Positions 8,414-17,586 are shown, counted from the first letter of the stretch. The stretch: DNA of 64,000 bases from Streptomyces poonensis (GCF_014650915.1 NZ_BMVW01000002.1:649677-713676); one strand, 5' to 3'. Numbers and translations: made by a program. The notes: generated from the sequence alone by a model not told the origin.

Positions 8414-9783
8414 GACGCCGCCCGCTCGTCGCGGACGTCGTCCGGGTGCGCGAGGCCGAGGTGGTGGCGCAGGGTCGGGCCCTCGTACTCCGCGCGGAAC
8501 ACACCCCGTTCCTGGAGGAGCGGGACGACCTTGTCGGCGAAGGCGTCGAAGCCGGTGGGCGTGATGTGCGGGACGAGGATGAAGCCGTCACTGGCGTCGG
8601 CCTGCACGTACTCGTTGATGGTGCGGGCGATCGTCTCCGCCGAACCGATGAAGTTCTGCCGGTTGCCCGTCTCGATGACCAGGTCGCGGATCGACCAGTT
8701 GTTCGCGGCGGCGAGCTCGCGCCACTCCCGGGCGGTGGCCAGCGGGTCGCGGTACATGCGGACCTGGGCGCGGCCCTGGGAGATGTGCCGGTCGCTGACG
8801 TCCGGGTCGATGTCGGGGAGCGGCCCGTCCGGGTCGTAGGAGGACAGGTCCCGGTTCCAGACGAGTTCCAGGTGCTTGATGGCGGTGGCGCCGCTGACCT
8901 GCTGGCGGCGCACCACCTTGGCCAGCTCCTCCGCCTCGGCGTCGGTGTCGGCGAGCGTGAAGGTGGCGGCGGGCAGGATGAGCAGCTGGTCGGGGCGGCG
9001 GCCGTACGTGGCGAGGCGGCTCTTGACGTCCGTGTAGAAGGCCTGGCCCTCCTTCAGGGTGGCGTACCGGCTGAAGATCGCGTCCGCGCTCGACGCGGCG
9101 AACTCGCGGCCCTCGTCGGAGTCGCCGGCCTGGAAGATCACCGGACGGCCCTGCGGGGAGCGCGGCACGTTGAACTGCCCGTGGATGTCGAAGTGCTGCC
9201 CGGTGTGGACGAAGGCGCCCGCCTTCGCGTCCCGCAGGAAGGTGCCGGTCTCCTGGTCGGCGAGGATCTCGTCGCCGCGCCAGGAGTCGAAGAGTTCGTT
9301 CGCCGTGGCCAGGAACTCCTTGGCGCGGGAGTAGCGCTCCTCCTGCGGCAGGAACCCGCCGCGGCGGAAGTTCTCACCGGTGAAGGCGTCCCAGGAGGTG
9401 ACCACGTTCCAGGCGGAGCGGCCGCCGGAGAGGTGATCCAGGCTGGCGAACTGGCGGGCCACCTCGTAGGGCTCGTTGAAGGTGGAGTTGATGGTGCCGG
9501 TCAGGCCGAGGTGCTCGGTCACGGCAGCGAGCGCGGCGAGGACGGTGAAGGTGTCGGGTCGGCCCACGACGTCCAAGTCGTAGATCTTCCCGCCCTGTTC
9601 CCTGAGCCTGAGTCCCTCGGCGAGGAACAGGAAGTCGAACCTGGCGCGTTCCGCTGTCCGGGCGAAGTGCGCGAAGGAGCTGAACTCGATGTGGCTGCCG
9701 GCCCGTGGGTCGCTCCACACGGTGGTGTTGTTGACGCCGGGGAAGTGGGCGGCCAGGTGGATCTGCTTCAGCGGCTTGGTCAT
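8410..9783 (-). CDS. NtaA/SnaA/DmoA-family FMN-dependent monooxygenase
   Basis: A 457-residue bacterial-luciferase-type flavin monooxygenase of the NtaA/SnaA/SoxA group, whose members use reduced FMN to oxidise nitrilotriacetate, dibenzothiophene sulfone, dimethyl sulfide or similar compounds. Typical features are the start KQIHLAAHFPGVNNTTVW, the segment LDHLSGGRSAWNVVTSWD near residue 115-132, the FMN/substrate segment RPVIFQAGDSDEGREFAA, and GFILVPHITPTGFDAF near the C-terminus. It lies 21 bp downstream of a second flavin monooxygenase behind a Cys-ending leader peptide, which points to organosulfur use. The substrate cannot be told from sequence. Confidence 0.9.
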   Translation of the reverse strand: MTKPLKQIHLAAHFPGVNNTTVWSDPRAGSHIEFSSFAHFARTAERARFDFLFLAEGLRLREQGGKIYDLDVVGRPDTFTVLAALAAVTEHLGLTGTINSTFNEPYEVARQFASLDHLSGGRSAWNVVTSWDAFTGENFRRGGFLPQEERYSRAKEFLATANELFDSWRGDEILADQETGTFLRDAKAGAFVHTGQHFDIHGQFNVPRSPQGRPVIFQAGDSDEGREFAASSADAIFSRYATLKEGQAFYTDVKSRLATYGRRPDQLLILPAATFTLADTDAEAEELAKVVRRQQVSGATAIKHLELVWNRDLSSYDPDGPLPDIDPDVSDRHISQGRAQVRMYRDPLATAREWRELAAANNWSIRDLVIETGNRQNFIGSAETIARTINEYVQADASDGFILVPHITPTGFDAFADKVVPLLQERGVFRAEYEGPTLRHHLGLAHPDDVRDERAAS

Positions 9784-9804
9784 GGTCGTGGGCGTCCTTC
9801 CGGC

Positions 9805-11016
9805 TCAGGCGGTGGCTGCGGCTGCGTAGCGGTTGGCGGGGCGGGGCAGGCCCAGCAGGCCGCGCAGGGTGTCGGCCTCGTAGGCGCGGCGGAAGGCACT
9901 TCGGCGCTGGAGTTCGGGGACCAGCCCGCGGGTGATCGCCGGGAGGTCGTGGCCGAGGACGGCGGGACGCAGCCGGAAGCCGGTGAGCCCGGCGGCCTGC
10001 CACTCGCCGAGCAGATCGGCCAGTTGGGCCGGGGTACCGGTGAAGACGCGGGCGTCGCTGGTGTACGGCTCTCCCGCGAGGGCGTCGAGACGGTCACTGC
10101 GGGCGGCGGCCTCGGCCGGGTCGTCGTCGAGGAAGACCACCAGATCACCGAAGACGTGCAGGAGTTCGTCGGCGCGCCCGGCTGCCTTCTGCTCGGCGCG
10201 GATCTCCGCGACGATCGCGCGGGCCTGGTCGGCGTCGTGCGGGGTGACGTAGCCGACGTCGGCCGCACGGGCCACCAGGCGGTACGGCACGGTGTCGTGG
10301 GCGAGGGCGCTGACCGGTGGCCGGCCCTGCGGCGGGCGGGGCGTGATGGAGGGGCCCTTGACGCTGAAGTGCCTGCCCTGGAACTCGATGTGGTGCAGCT
10401 TGTCCCGGTCGACGAAGCGGCCGGTGGCGACGTCCCGGATCTCCGCGTCGTCCTCCCAGCTGTCCCACAGCCGGCGCACGACCTCGACGTAGTCGGCGGC
10501 CTCGTCGAAGAGGTCGGTCACCACCTCCTGGGCGGCCGGGCTGTCGTAGGCGTCGATGCGCGGGACGGTACGGCGGCCGAAGTGCGCGCTCTCGTTCGGG
10601 CGGGCGGTGACCTGCACCCTGAGGCCCGCCCGGCCGGTGCTGACGTAGTCGAGGGTGGCGATCGCCTTGGAGATGTGGAAGGGCTCCGTGTGGGTGACCA
10701 CCGTGGTCGGGACCAGGCCTATGTGCCGGGACAGCGGGGCGATGCGGGCCGCGATCAGGACGGCGTCCAGACGGCCGCGCACCTGGTCGGTGCGTTCGTC
10801 CGGGTCCAGGAAGTGGGAGGACTGCGGGCCGAGTCCGTCCTCGATGGTCACGAAGTCGAGCAGGCCGCGCTCGGCCTCGGCGGCCAGGTCGGCCCAGTAG
10901 GCGGCCGTGAACAGGTCCCGGGGACGGGCCACCGGTTCACGCCAGGAGGCCGGATGCCAGCCGGTGCCGTCCAGGGCGACGGCGAGATGCAGGGAAGAAG
11001 AGGGTGTTGAGGACAC
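9805..11016 (-). CDS. LLM-class flavin-dependent oxidoreductase
   Basis: A luciferase-like monooxygenase of 403 residues, upstream partner of the NtaA-type enzyme. It shows FVTIEDGLGPQ, IGLVPTTVVTHTEPFHISK, the signature LDYVSTGRAGLRVQVT, and EFQGRHFSVKGPSITPRPPQ. The GTG at 11016 with AGGAAGG about 10 bp upstream fits the family N-terminus (SLHLAVALDGTGWHP). A longer frame to 11076 starts with an Arg-rich stretch that looks untranslated. The gene probably belongs to one transcript with the downstream monooxygenase, controlled by the leader peptide 110 bp upstream. Confidence 0.88.
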   Translation of the reverse strand: MSSTPSSSLHLAVALDGTGWHPASWREPVARPRDLFTAAYWADLAAEAERGLLDFVTIEDGLGPQSSHFLDPDERTDQVRGRLDAVLIAARIAPLSRHIGLVPTTVVTHTEPFHISKAIATLDYVSTGRAGLRVQVTARPNESAHFGRRTVPRIDAYDSPAAQEVVTDLFDEAADYVEVVRRLWDSWEDDAEIRDVATGRFVDRDKLHHIEFQGRHFSVKGPSITPRPPQGRPPVSALAHDTVPYRLVARAADVGYVTPHDADQARAIVAEIRAEQKAAGRADELLHVFGDLVVFLDDDPAEAAARSDRLDALAGEPYTSDARVFTGTPAQLADLLGEWQAAGLTGFRLRPAVLGHDLPAITRGLVPELQRRSAFRRAYEADTLRGLLGLPRPANRYAAAATA

Positions 11017-11125
11017 GAGTGGGTGCCTTCCTGGAAGTCGTGACGAGATCGCCGCCCCTCGCGCAGGGAAGGGCACGGCGGTGACGAGCGCAGCGGGACG
11101 GGGTCCCCGCCGACGGCTGGGAAGG

Positions 11126-11236
11126 TCAGGGGCGACAGAGCGCGCCGGCCACGCGCTGGAGATCTATGTGCGGCCGGGAGTGGAGGCGGACGACGCGGCG
11201 CGGGTTCAGGACACGTGGGTGGGGCAGGTGTCGCAT
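11126..11236 (-). CDS. Putative Cys-containing leader peptide
   Basis: A short frame ending HIDLQRVAGALCRP, preceded by RLHSRP. This matches the small actinobacterial leader peptides that precede sulfur-metabolism genes and end in an Ala-Leu-Cys-Arg pattern. The only ATG in frame near it is at 11236 (36 residues); a shorter product from a weaker start is possible. It ends 110 bp before two flavin monooxygenases. In known cases ribosome pausing at the cysteine codon when cysteine is scarce raises expression of the downstream genes; that role is inferred here. Confidence 0.65.
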   Translation of the reverse strand: MRHLPHPRVLNPRRVVRLHSRPHIDLQRVAGALCRP

Positions 11237-11299
11237 GTGCCGCACCCCCGTCCGCCGCGCCGTGGTGCACATTCCGTCGTGCGTCACAACGCCCCGGCT

Positions 11300-11623
11300 C
11301 CGCGGTGTGTTCCTGGCGTCGCGTACCTGGAGGATCCTCGTCCGGCGGCGCAGGGTGAAGCCGATCGACCCGTACGGCCGGATCGCCCGAGTGCCGGCCG
11401 CCCAGGCGTGCGGCGGAGTGGCCCCGCCGTGCCGGATGCCCGTGGCGACCGCGCGCACCAGCCGGGCGGCCAGTCCCCGGGCGGCTCGGCCCACCCGTTC
11501 CGCGGTGGGAGCACCTCCCGCGCCTTCAGGGCTGTGGGGGAGGGCGTGCGGGCCGGCCAGTGCGGCCCACACCGCGTCGTCCAGGGGGTGTGGGCTCGGG
11601 TCGGCCGACGCTGAGGGCATCAC
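11300..11623 (-). pseudogene. Internally deleted GNAT acetyltransferase
   Basis: The frame begins like a Streptomyces GNAT acetyltransferase (PLDDAVWAALAGPHA) and ends like the C-terminus of the same family (LVRAVATGIRHGG, AIRPYGSIGFTLRRRTRIL). Roughly the central 150 residues, with the acetyl-CoA loop, are missing, replaced by a short Gly/Ala/Arg stretch. It is a deletion pseudogene. The same frame runs on into the leader peptide region. Confidence 0.65.
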
Positions 11624-12146
11624 CCCACCATGTCTAACAGGCAGTTCAGGAACAGATCATTGCAGCTGCATGAAATCCTGCGGGGCCTGTCCGGCTCCGG
11701 TCGGGTCGGCCGACGGGGAAGGGGCTCAGAAGCCGACGGGCGGCGGGCTCTCGGAGCGCTGATGCACCATGTCCGCCGAGATCTGCACCGAAGCGGCGGT
11801 CTCCGGGGGCTGAGCAGGGCCGTCATGCAAGACGGCTCGACACGGCACCGTTGGGCGGCAGGAGTTCTTGAGGCGATGCTGGCCGAACCGCGCTCCGGTG
11901 AGCTGCCGGGACCCTCGGAGCCGAGGTTCCCACAGATCAGGTCTCCGAGAGCTTCGAGCGATCTCGTCCTGAACCCCACGACAGAGTCCCCGCCCCGCCA
12001 CTGCCCCACAACGACAGATCTGACGGACCGTCATTGCGGTCAGCATTGAGACGATGTCTTGATTGGCCGAGAGAAGGGGTTAAGCAGGGGCCCGGAGCAG
12101 GGTGCTTCCTCCGGGTGATTCGGTCGCATTGTGTCGCCGGCGGCGT
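11624..12146. other. Gap without recognised gene
   Basis: Long frames exist on both strands, but their translations are Arg/Pro/Ser-rich and match no family I know. Codon periodicity looks weak. No repeats or clear hairpin were seen. Confidence 0.4.
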
Positions 12147-12685
12147 GTGAACGATCATGAGGCGGTGAACACGGACTACTGGGCAGTGCTCGCGGACTCA
12201 GAGCGGGAGCAGTGGGGGTACGTTCCCCGGCAGACGGTTGGACCGCTGCCCTTCGGGGTCGATCGACATGAAGCGGTCACGCTCATGGCCGGGCATGGCT
12301 TCGCTGCCGAGAGCGTGAGATCGAGCGCTGGAACCCGCAGCGCGCCCAGTGGCGGGTCGAGTTCCGGAGGGCTGAGTCGGACAAGCATCGACCTGCCGTG
12401 AGGTGCTACTTCATCGAAGGTGTGGGCTTGACCTGCGTACTCATCGATGGGCTGCGTGGTCCCCAGGTCACCTGCGAGGGGATCCGCCTGATCGGCCGTG
12501 TGCCGTCAGAGCTGGACGCGGAGATGGAGGCGTGCGCTGTACAGCGGAACCTGGGTATCTGGTACTGCCCTACGGGCGACCTGTGCTGGCCCGACTTGGG
12601 ACAGGGACCGGCACAGGACCGAGAGCCCGTCAGTCCTTCAACGCCACGAGCACACAGCTGTCCCCCACCTGCCACACCGGCGTGA
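12147..12685 (+). pseudogene. Frameshifted hypothetical gene
   Basis: Two adjacent frames together make one plausible protein of unknown family. The first starts at a GTG at 12147 or 12165 (VNTDYWAVLADSEREQWGYV) and runs to about 12315. The second then continues with EIERWNPQRAQWRVEFRRAE and CYFIEGVGLTCVLIDGLRGP to CPTGDLCWPDLG. A single-base change near 12315-12325 separates them. The end overlaps the convergent methyltransferase gene. Confidence 0.6.
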
Positions 12686-13397
12686 CGCGGCTGAATCCCG
12701 CCTGGCGCAGCAGTTCGGCGTGGCGGCACACGGGGAGGTGCCGGTTGCCGCCCCCGCCACCGGACGACGGACGGCTTCGCTCCCGCTGCTCGAACAGGTC
12801 GGCCAGCTCGGGGTCCGCGGCCGCCGCCCGCCACCAGGACTCCCAGTCCTCGCTGCCGTGACCTCCCGCCCGCTCGGCCCGGCGGCGTCCCACATGGGCG
12901 GTCAGGTCCGAGCAGGACCGCATGTCCGGAGGGAAGTGGTCCCCGTTGACCAGCGCCCCGCCGGGGCGGAGCAGAGCCGCGAGGGAGCGGTAGGTCTCCA
13001 GCAGGTCGCGGGCGGGGAGGTAGTGCAGCGCCGTCGTCGAGACGGCGACGTCCAGGCTGCGGGGCAGCTCCAGGGCATCGGCCCAGCCGTCCTCGCCTAT
13101 CACCGCGTGCACATAGCGGGCGGCGTCCGCGTGGTGGGTGCGCCCCAGCTCCAGCAGTACGGGGTCCATGTCGACCGCGACGATCTCCGCGTCCGGCAGG
13201 CGGCGGGCGAGCCGGGCGGACAGGGAACCGGGTCCGCAGCCCAGGTCCAGCAGGAGCGGCCGGGTACGGCCGGCGCAGACGTGCTCCACGACGTCCGAGA
13301 TCACTGTGAAACGTTCCTCGCGGTCCACCGCGTACCGCTGCTGCTGCCGCTCCCAGCGCTCCACCCACGTCCTGGCCGCATCCATGCTCACGCCCAT
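12630..13397 (-). CDS. Class I SAM-dependent methyltransferase
   Basis: A 255-residue Rossmann methyltransferase with motif I LLLDLGCGPGSLSARLAR near residue 50, the acidic end of strand 2 (IVAVDMDPVLLELG), motif IV-like STTALHYLP and a LRPGGALVNGD strand. It ends VWQVGDSCVLVALKD. Starts at 13397 (MGVSMDAARTW) or 13385 are both possible; the frame stays open to 13472 but would then overlap the metal-box-like element. The methyl acceptor is unknown. Its own upstream box and its place beside three PLP enzymes suggest a metal-regulated small-molecule pathway. Confidence 0.85.
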   Translation of the reverse strand: MGVSMDAARTWVERWERQQQRYAVDREERFTVISDVVEHVCAGRTRPLLLDLGCGPGSLSARLARRLPDAEIVAVDMDPVLLELGRTHHADAARYVHAVIGEDGWADALELPRSLDVAVSTTALHYLPARDLLETYRSLAALLRPGGALVNGDHFPPDMRSCSDLTAHVGRRRAERAGGHGSEDWESWWRAAAADPELADLFEQRERSRPSSGGGGGNRHLPVCRHAELLRQAGFSRVTPVWQVGDSCVLVALKD

Positions 13398-13456
13398 CCG
13401 GTTGCGCCACCTCTTTTCGTCTCTCACCTGTCGGCACCTGCTGCGCAATCTACAGG

Positions 13457-13482
13457 TGGAAACGATTATCAATAACCATTCA
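13457..13482. promoter_or_regulatory. Fur/Zur-like box before the methyltransferase
   Basis: TGGAAACGATTATCAATAAC followed by CATTCA is an AT-rich island in very GC-rich DNA, with Fur-family-like half sites (TGGAAACGATTATC). The same TGGAAACGAYTAYY motif occurs upstream of the decarboxylase-like operon at 17587-17604. It sits 60-85 bp before the methyltransferase start and overlaps the end of the aminotransferase gene. It differs from the ATTTTCA-type boxes of the zinc island, so the regulator is uncertain. Confidence 0.45.
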
Positions 13483-14694
13483 CGCCAGGGAGGCGAGAAC
13501 GGTCAGCAGGCGGTCGATCTCCTCGTCGGTGTTGTAGACGTGCAGGCTCACCCGTACGGATCCGGCCTTGTCGTCCGCGCCCGCCTGGCAGAGGCTGTCG
13601 GCCCGGACCATGAAGCCGTGGCTGAAGAGGACGAACCCGAGGTCGTCGGACGGGATGCCGCGGTGCCGGAAGGTGACGATGCCGTGCCGTCGCTGGGCCG
13701 CGGGCAGCGCGGAGTCGGCGGCCAGACTGGCGGGGCAGCCGAGGACCTCGTAGGCGTCCAGGCCGCGCAGCCGGTCGGTCAGGCGGGTGGCCAGACGGGT
13801 GACGTGGGCCGCGACGCGGTCGACGCCGACCGCGTCCAGCCAGTCGAGGGCGGCCAGCAACGACACGACGCCCACGGTGTTGGGGGTGCCCTGCCAGCCG
13901 GAGGGCACCAGGGCGGGTCCGCGGGTGTTGCGCGCCCAGACCGCGCCGGTGCCGGGCAGGGCCAGTGCCTTGTGCCCGGAGAAGACGACGAAGTCCACGT
14001 CGAGCGCCGGATCGCCGACCTTGACGGGAAGATGGCCGACACTCTGCGCGGCGTCCAGGCAGATGGGGACGTCAGGGCCCACGGCGGCGCGGAGGCGGTG
14101 GACGTTCATGTCCCCGCCGTAGACATGGTGGACATGGGTGGCGGCGACGAAGCGGGTGCGGGGGCCGACGGCGTCGGCGAGGGCACGGTGGTCGTAGTCG
14201 CCGGACACCTCCTGGTACGGCAGGGCGCGGACGCGCACCTCGGTGCCGCGCTCCGCGAGCAGGCGCCGGGCTTCGAGCCAGGGTTCGAGGTTGGCCCGGT
14301 GGTCGGCGAACGGGACCAGGATCTCGTCGCCGTCGGTGAGGTGCTCCACGAGCCAGTCGCGGGCGACGGTGCGCAGGCCCTCGGTGGTTCCGCTGGTGAA
14401 GTGGACGGTGGAGCGGTCCGGTTCCCGGTCGCCGAGGAACTCCTTGACCCGCTCACGGGCCCGTTCGATCAATTCCGTGGTCCGGTTGGCCCAGGGATAG
14501 GTGCCGCGGCCCGCGTTGGCGTTCGACGTCGTCAGGTAGGTCTGTACGGCGTCCAGGACGGCCTGTGGCTTCTGCGAGGTCGCCGCACTGTCCAGGTACG
14601 CCAGCTCCGGATGCGCCGTGATGATCGGGAACTGCGCCCTCAGCTTCTGCTGCCAGGGCCCGTCTCCGTCATGGGTCGTGCCGTGCACGGTCAC
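13480..14694 (-). CDS. Class V aminotransferase / cysteine-desulfurase-like PLP enzyme
   Basis: A 404-residue fold-type I PLP enzyme of the SufS/CsdA-like class V group. It has AYLDSAATSQKPQAVLDAVQ near residue 30, HFTSGTTEGLRTVA, ATHVHHVYGGDMN, the aspartate in CLDAAQSVGHLPV and the PLP-lysine in VVFSGHKALALPGTGAV. The GTG start at 14694 overlaps the stop of the synthase-rhodanese gene (GTGA), so the two are coupled. With a rhodanese domain next door, sulfur transfer from cysteine is attractive, but a transaminase or lyase role remains possible. Confidence 0.85.
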   Translation of the reverse strand: MTVHGTTHDGDGPWQQKLRAQFPIITAHPELAYLDSAATSQKPQAVLDAVQTYLTTSNANAGRGTYPWANRTTELIERARERVKEFLGDREPDRSTVHFTSGTTEGLRTVARDWLVEHLTDGDEILVPFADHRANLEPWLEARRLLAERGTEVRVRALPYQEVSGDYDHRALADAVGPRTRFVAATHVHHVYGGDMNVHRLRAAVGPDVPICLDAAQSVGHLPVKVGDPALDVDFVVFSGHKALALPGTGAVWARNTRGPALVPSGWQGTPNTVGVVSLLAALDWLDAVGVDRVAAHVTRLATRLTDRLRGLDAYEVLGCPASLAADSALPAAQRRHGIVTFRHRGIPSDDLGFVLFSHGFMVRADSLCQAGADDKAGSVRVSLHVYNTDEEIDRLLTVLASLA

Positions 14695-16028
14695 TCCCTC
14701 GTCAGCGGTGCGCCCGCGTCCCGCCAGGCGACGATGCCACCCGCCAGGCTGCGCACGTCCGGGTGCCCCATGCGGGTCAGCAGCGCGGCGTAGCGCAGCG
14801 ACTTCTCCCCCACCGGACAGGCCAGCAGCACCGGTGTCCGCCTGCTGAACGGCAGCCCGGTCCGCACCAGTTCCTCGAACATCTCGTCGACGATGTTGAC
14901 CGAGCCCTCGATGTGCAGGGCGGCGTAGGCGTGCGGGCCGCGCAGGTCGACCACCAGAGGACGGGGATCGCCCTCCGCCGTCCAGCGCCGGGCGTCCTCG
15001 ACGCCGATGACCCGGGCCTCGGCACGTATCTCGCTGTCGGTGAGCGACGACACCGAGGGCCCGCGCCGTGCTCTGCCCAGCAGCTCCGGTCGGCGCTGAC
15101 GCACATAGCTCAGGTAGCTCTCGGCACGGTCGCACACGATGAAGACGGCGCTCTGGCGACGGCCGGTGCCCGCCAGCCCGGCGTCGACGGACGCCAGGTG
15201 CCGGACCGCTCCCTGATAGGCGGCACCGCCGGTCGGGCCCGACAGCAGCCCGCAGCGGCGGATGAGGGTGACCATTCCGTCGATGGCCTCCTGGGAGGTG
15301 ACCGACGCGAGGGAGTCGTACGTGGCCGGGTCGAACAGACCGACCTGGTGCACCTCGTCGATGGTGCGGATGCCGGGGATGAAGTCGGACTTGTCGGCGA
15401 CCAGCCCGAGCACCCGGACCTGCGGATCGTGCTCGCGCAGCACCTGGGCGACACCGGTGGAGGAGCCGGCCGTGCCGACGCAGGCGATGAACCAGTCCGG
15501 TGCCTGCCCGTCCAGGTCCTTGACGATCTCCGGCCCGGTCCCGGCCGCGTGTGCCTCGACGTTGCGGGGGTTGAAGTACTGGTCGGTGTGCAGATACCTG
15601 CTTCCGGGCTCCGAGAGGGCCTGGTGGAAGCGGGTGAGCGGATCGTCGGTGTCCGTCGGGTCGAGGCACTCGCTCTGCCCCGGGAGTTCCTCGATCTCCG
15701 CCCCGAGGAGCAGCAGCAGTTCCTTGATCTCGGGGACGCGCATCCGGTTGGTGACGCTCTTGAACTTCAGCCCGTGCAGGCCGGCCAGCAGGGCGAGGGC
15801 CTTGGCCGTGTTGCCGCTGGAGAGTTCCACGACCGTGCCGTCACCGCCGGCCGCCTCCTCCAGGTGCGGGCGGGCCATGTGCCAGGCGGGCCGGTCCTTG
15901 ACGGACCCGAACGGGTTGAGCATCTCCAGCTTGGCGTACAGGTCGATGTTGCCCAGTCCGTGCACGGACGGATCGATGCGGACCAGCGGTGTGTTGCCGA
16001 TGGCCTCGGTGATGCTGTCGTATCTCAA
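14691..16028 (-). CDS. SbnA/cysteine-synthase-like PLP enzyme fused to a rhodanese domain
   Basis: The first 325 residues are a fold-type II PLP synthase like cysteine synthase or SbnA: EAIGNTPLVRI, the PLP-lysine in NPFGSVKDRPAW, VELSSGNTAKALALLA, a TAGSSTGVAQ loop and SGPTGGAAYQGAVRH. Residues 340-445 form a rhodanese domain (VVDLRGPHAYAALHIEGSVN; Cys loop LLACPVGEKS). The TTG start at 16028 overlaps the upstream stop (TTGA), with GGGAG 8 bp before it. The fusion suggests amino-acid synthesis linked to sulfur transfer. In SbnA relatives the product is a 2,3-diaminopropionate precursor; the product here is unknown. Confidence 0.85.
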   Translation of the reverse strand: MRYDSITEAIGNTPLVRIDPSVHGLGNIDLYAKLEMLNPFGSVKDRPAWHMARPHLEEAAGGDGTVVELSSGNTAKALALLAGLHGLKFKSVTNRMRVPEIKELLLLLGAEIEELPGQSECLDPTDTDDPLTRFHQALSEPGSRYLHTDQYFNPRNVEAHAAGTGPEIVKDLDGQAPDWFIACVGTAGSSTGVAQVLREHDPQVRVLGLVADKSDFIPGIRTIDEVHQVGLFDPATYDSLASVTSQEAIDGMVTLIRRCGLLSGPTGGAAYQGAVRHLASVDAGLAGTGRRQSAVFIVCDRAESYLSYVRQRRPELLGRARRGPSVSSLTDSEIRAEARVIGVEDARRWTAEGDPRPLVVDLRGPHAYAALHIEGSVNIVDEMFEELVRTGLPFSRRTPVLLACPVGEKSLRYAALLTRMGHPDVRSLAGGIVAWRDAGAPLTRE

Positions 16029-17530
16029 GACGGCACTCCCTGCGGGTGTGTGAGCGGCCAGTAGTCCTCGTCCAGGCACCAGTGCCGGGCACCGCCCTCC
16101 TCCGTGACCGCCACGGTCCGGGCGACGGGCTGCCGCTGCGCGTGGTGGGCATGGAAGTCCGAGACGTAGCCGGCGGTGTTGACGAAGGCCAGCAGGTCCC
16201 CGGCGCGGGGCAGGCGGGGCAGGAAGACCAGCCGCCGGGTGATCAGGTCGGCCTCCAGACAGAGGTTGCCGACGAGATGGACCCCGACCGGTCCGTCGTC
16301 CGGCGCCGCGTCCCGGGAGTCACCGCGGGGCAGCAGCACGGGGTCGACGAGGACCCCGTGCTCCTCCAGACTCACGTCCCCGGCGTTCATGCCGAGGCGC
16401 ACCAGGTGCCGGGTGGGGTCGCCGTCCATGGGCCGCACGTCCAGTACGCGGGCCAGTGACAGTCCGCACTGGTCGACGAGGGCGCGCCCCGGTTCGACGT
16501 ACAGATCGTTCAGGTGCTCCAGCAGGAGCGTGGCGGGCGGCCGGCCCAGGACCGGGGCGGTACGCGAGAGCAGTTGGTCGAGGTAGCCGGGGCCGGCGAC
16601 GGGCCGGTGGGCGGGGTACAGGGCCGCCGCGCCGCGTACCGTGCCGCCCTCGTTGCGCAGCCCGTAGCCGTGACCGCGCCACGTCAGGGACGGCCGCGCG
16701 CCGAGCACCGCTTCGCTCAGCGCGGTGGTCCACCGCTCCCACTCGCCCGCCTCGGCGACGTAACCGACTCCGAACCCCCCGCCGATGTCGACGACGCGCG
16801 GCGCCAGACCCCGCGCCCGGCACTCGTCCATCGCCAGCACGCACCGCTCCAGCGCCCGGGCCTTCTCCTCCAGCCCGGTGGTGTCCAGGTGGTACGCCAG
16901 ACCGGTCAGTGCGACGGCGTCCTGATGCCGCTCCAGCGCCGCCCACAGCTCATCGGCCTCGGCGAGAGGCGTACCGAAGCGGCTGCGGCGCGACAGCACC
17001 CGCGTGCCGGCACCGCCGTGCCCGGTGTCCGACTCGAACCCCGACAGACGCGCCAGCACGTCCACCCTGCCCAGTCCGTACGTCCGGACGAGCTGCGCCA
17101 GTAGCTCCAGCTCGCCGACCGAGTCCAGGTTGACCGTCGCCCCCACCCGGGCCGCCAGCCACAGGAACTCCCGGTCCTTGGGACCGGTGGCCATCACCCG
17201 GTCCCCCGTGAACCCACAGCTCAGCGCATGCCGTAGCTCCTCCAGAGAGGCCACGTCGATGCCGACGCCAGCAGGGTCACAGGCGGCCAGCCTCCGCACC
17301 AGGGCACTGGAACGATTCGCCTTGTGCGCGAAGTACACCCGGCCGACGAGGTGATGGCGGCGGTAGACGGACCGGAAACGTTCGGCGTTCTCGGCGACGA
17401 CCTCCGGAAGCAGCACATTGAGCGGCGAGCCCAGTACGTCGACCAGCGAGTGCAGGAACGGCACGTCCCCCAGCAGCGAGGCCAGCGGCGGATCCACCCG
17501 CGGCCTCAGATACAAGGGCGCGTCCTTCAC
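16025..17530 (-). CDS. Y4yA-family PLP-dependent decarboxylase-like enzyme
   Basis: A 501-residue fold-type III PLP protein related to diaminopimelate and ornithine decarboxylases, of the Y4yA type. It has YFAHKANRSSALVRR (PLP-lysine), GVGIDVASLEELRHAL, YHLDTTGLEEK, VVDIGGGFGVGY and YVEPGRALVDQCG. Start GTG at 17530 follows GGGGAGGGTACTTC. It is the first gene of a three-gene coupled operon (decarboxylase, synthase-rhodanese, aminotransferase). Enzymes of this set commonly make unusual amino acids for metallophores or other natural products, but no assembly-line gene is visible nearby. Confidence 0.82.
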   Translation of the reverse strand: MKDAPLYLRPRVDPPLASLLGDVPFLHSLVDVLGSPLNVLLPEVVAENAERFRSVYRRHHLVGRVYFAHKANRSSALVRRLAACDPAGVGIDVASLEELRHALSCGFTGDRVMATGPKDREFLWLAARVGATVNLDSVGELELLAQLVRTYGLGRVDVLARLSGFESDTGHGGAGTRVLSRRSRFGTPLAEADELWAALERHQDAVALTGLAYHLDTTGLEEKARALERCVLAMDECRARGLAPRVVDIGGGFGVGYVAEAGEWERWTTALSEAVLGARPSLTWRGHGYGLRNEGGTVRGAAALYPAHRPVAGPGYLDQLLSRTAPVLGRPPATLLLEHLNDLYVEPGRALVDQCGLSLARVLDVRPMDGDPTRHLVRLGMNAGDVSLEEHGVLVDPVLLPRGDSRDAAPDDGPVGVHLVGNLCLEADLITRRLVFLPRLPRAGDLLAFVNTAGYVSDFHAHHAQRQPVARTVAVTEEGGARHWCLDEDYWPLTHPQGVPS

Positions 17531-17586
17531 GAAGTACCCTCCCCACGTCAGCCGGCCGTCGATCCGTCGTCACGACGACCGCTCCG

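Noticed and set aside
8365..11010. 881-codon plus-strand frame opposite the monooxygenases
   Set aside because: It is the antisense of two clear flavin monooxygenases and has no recognisable domain.
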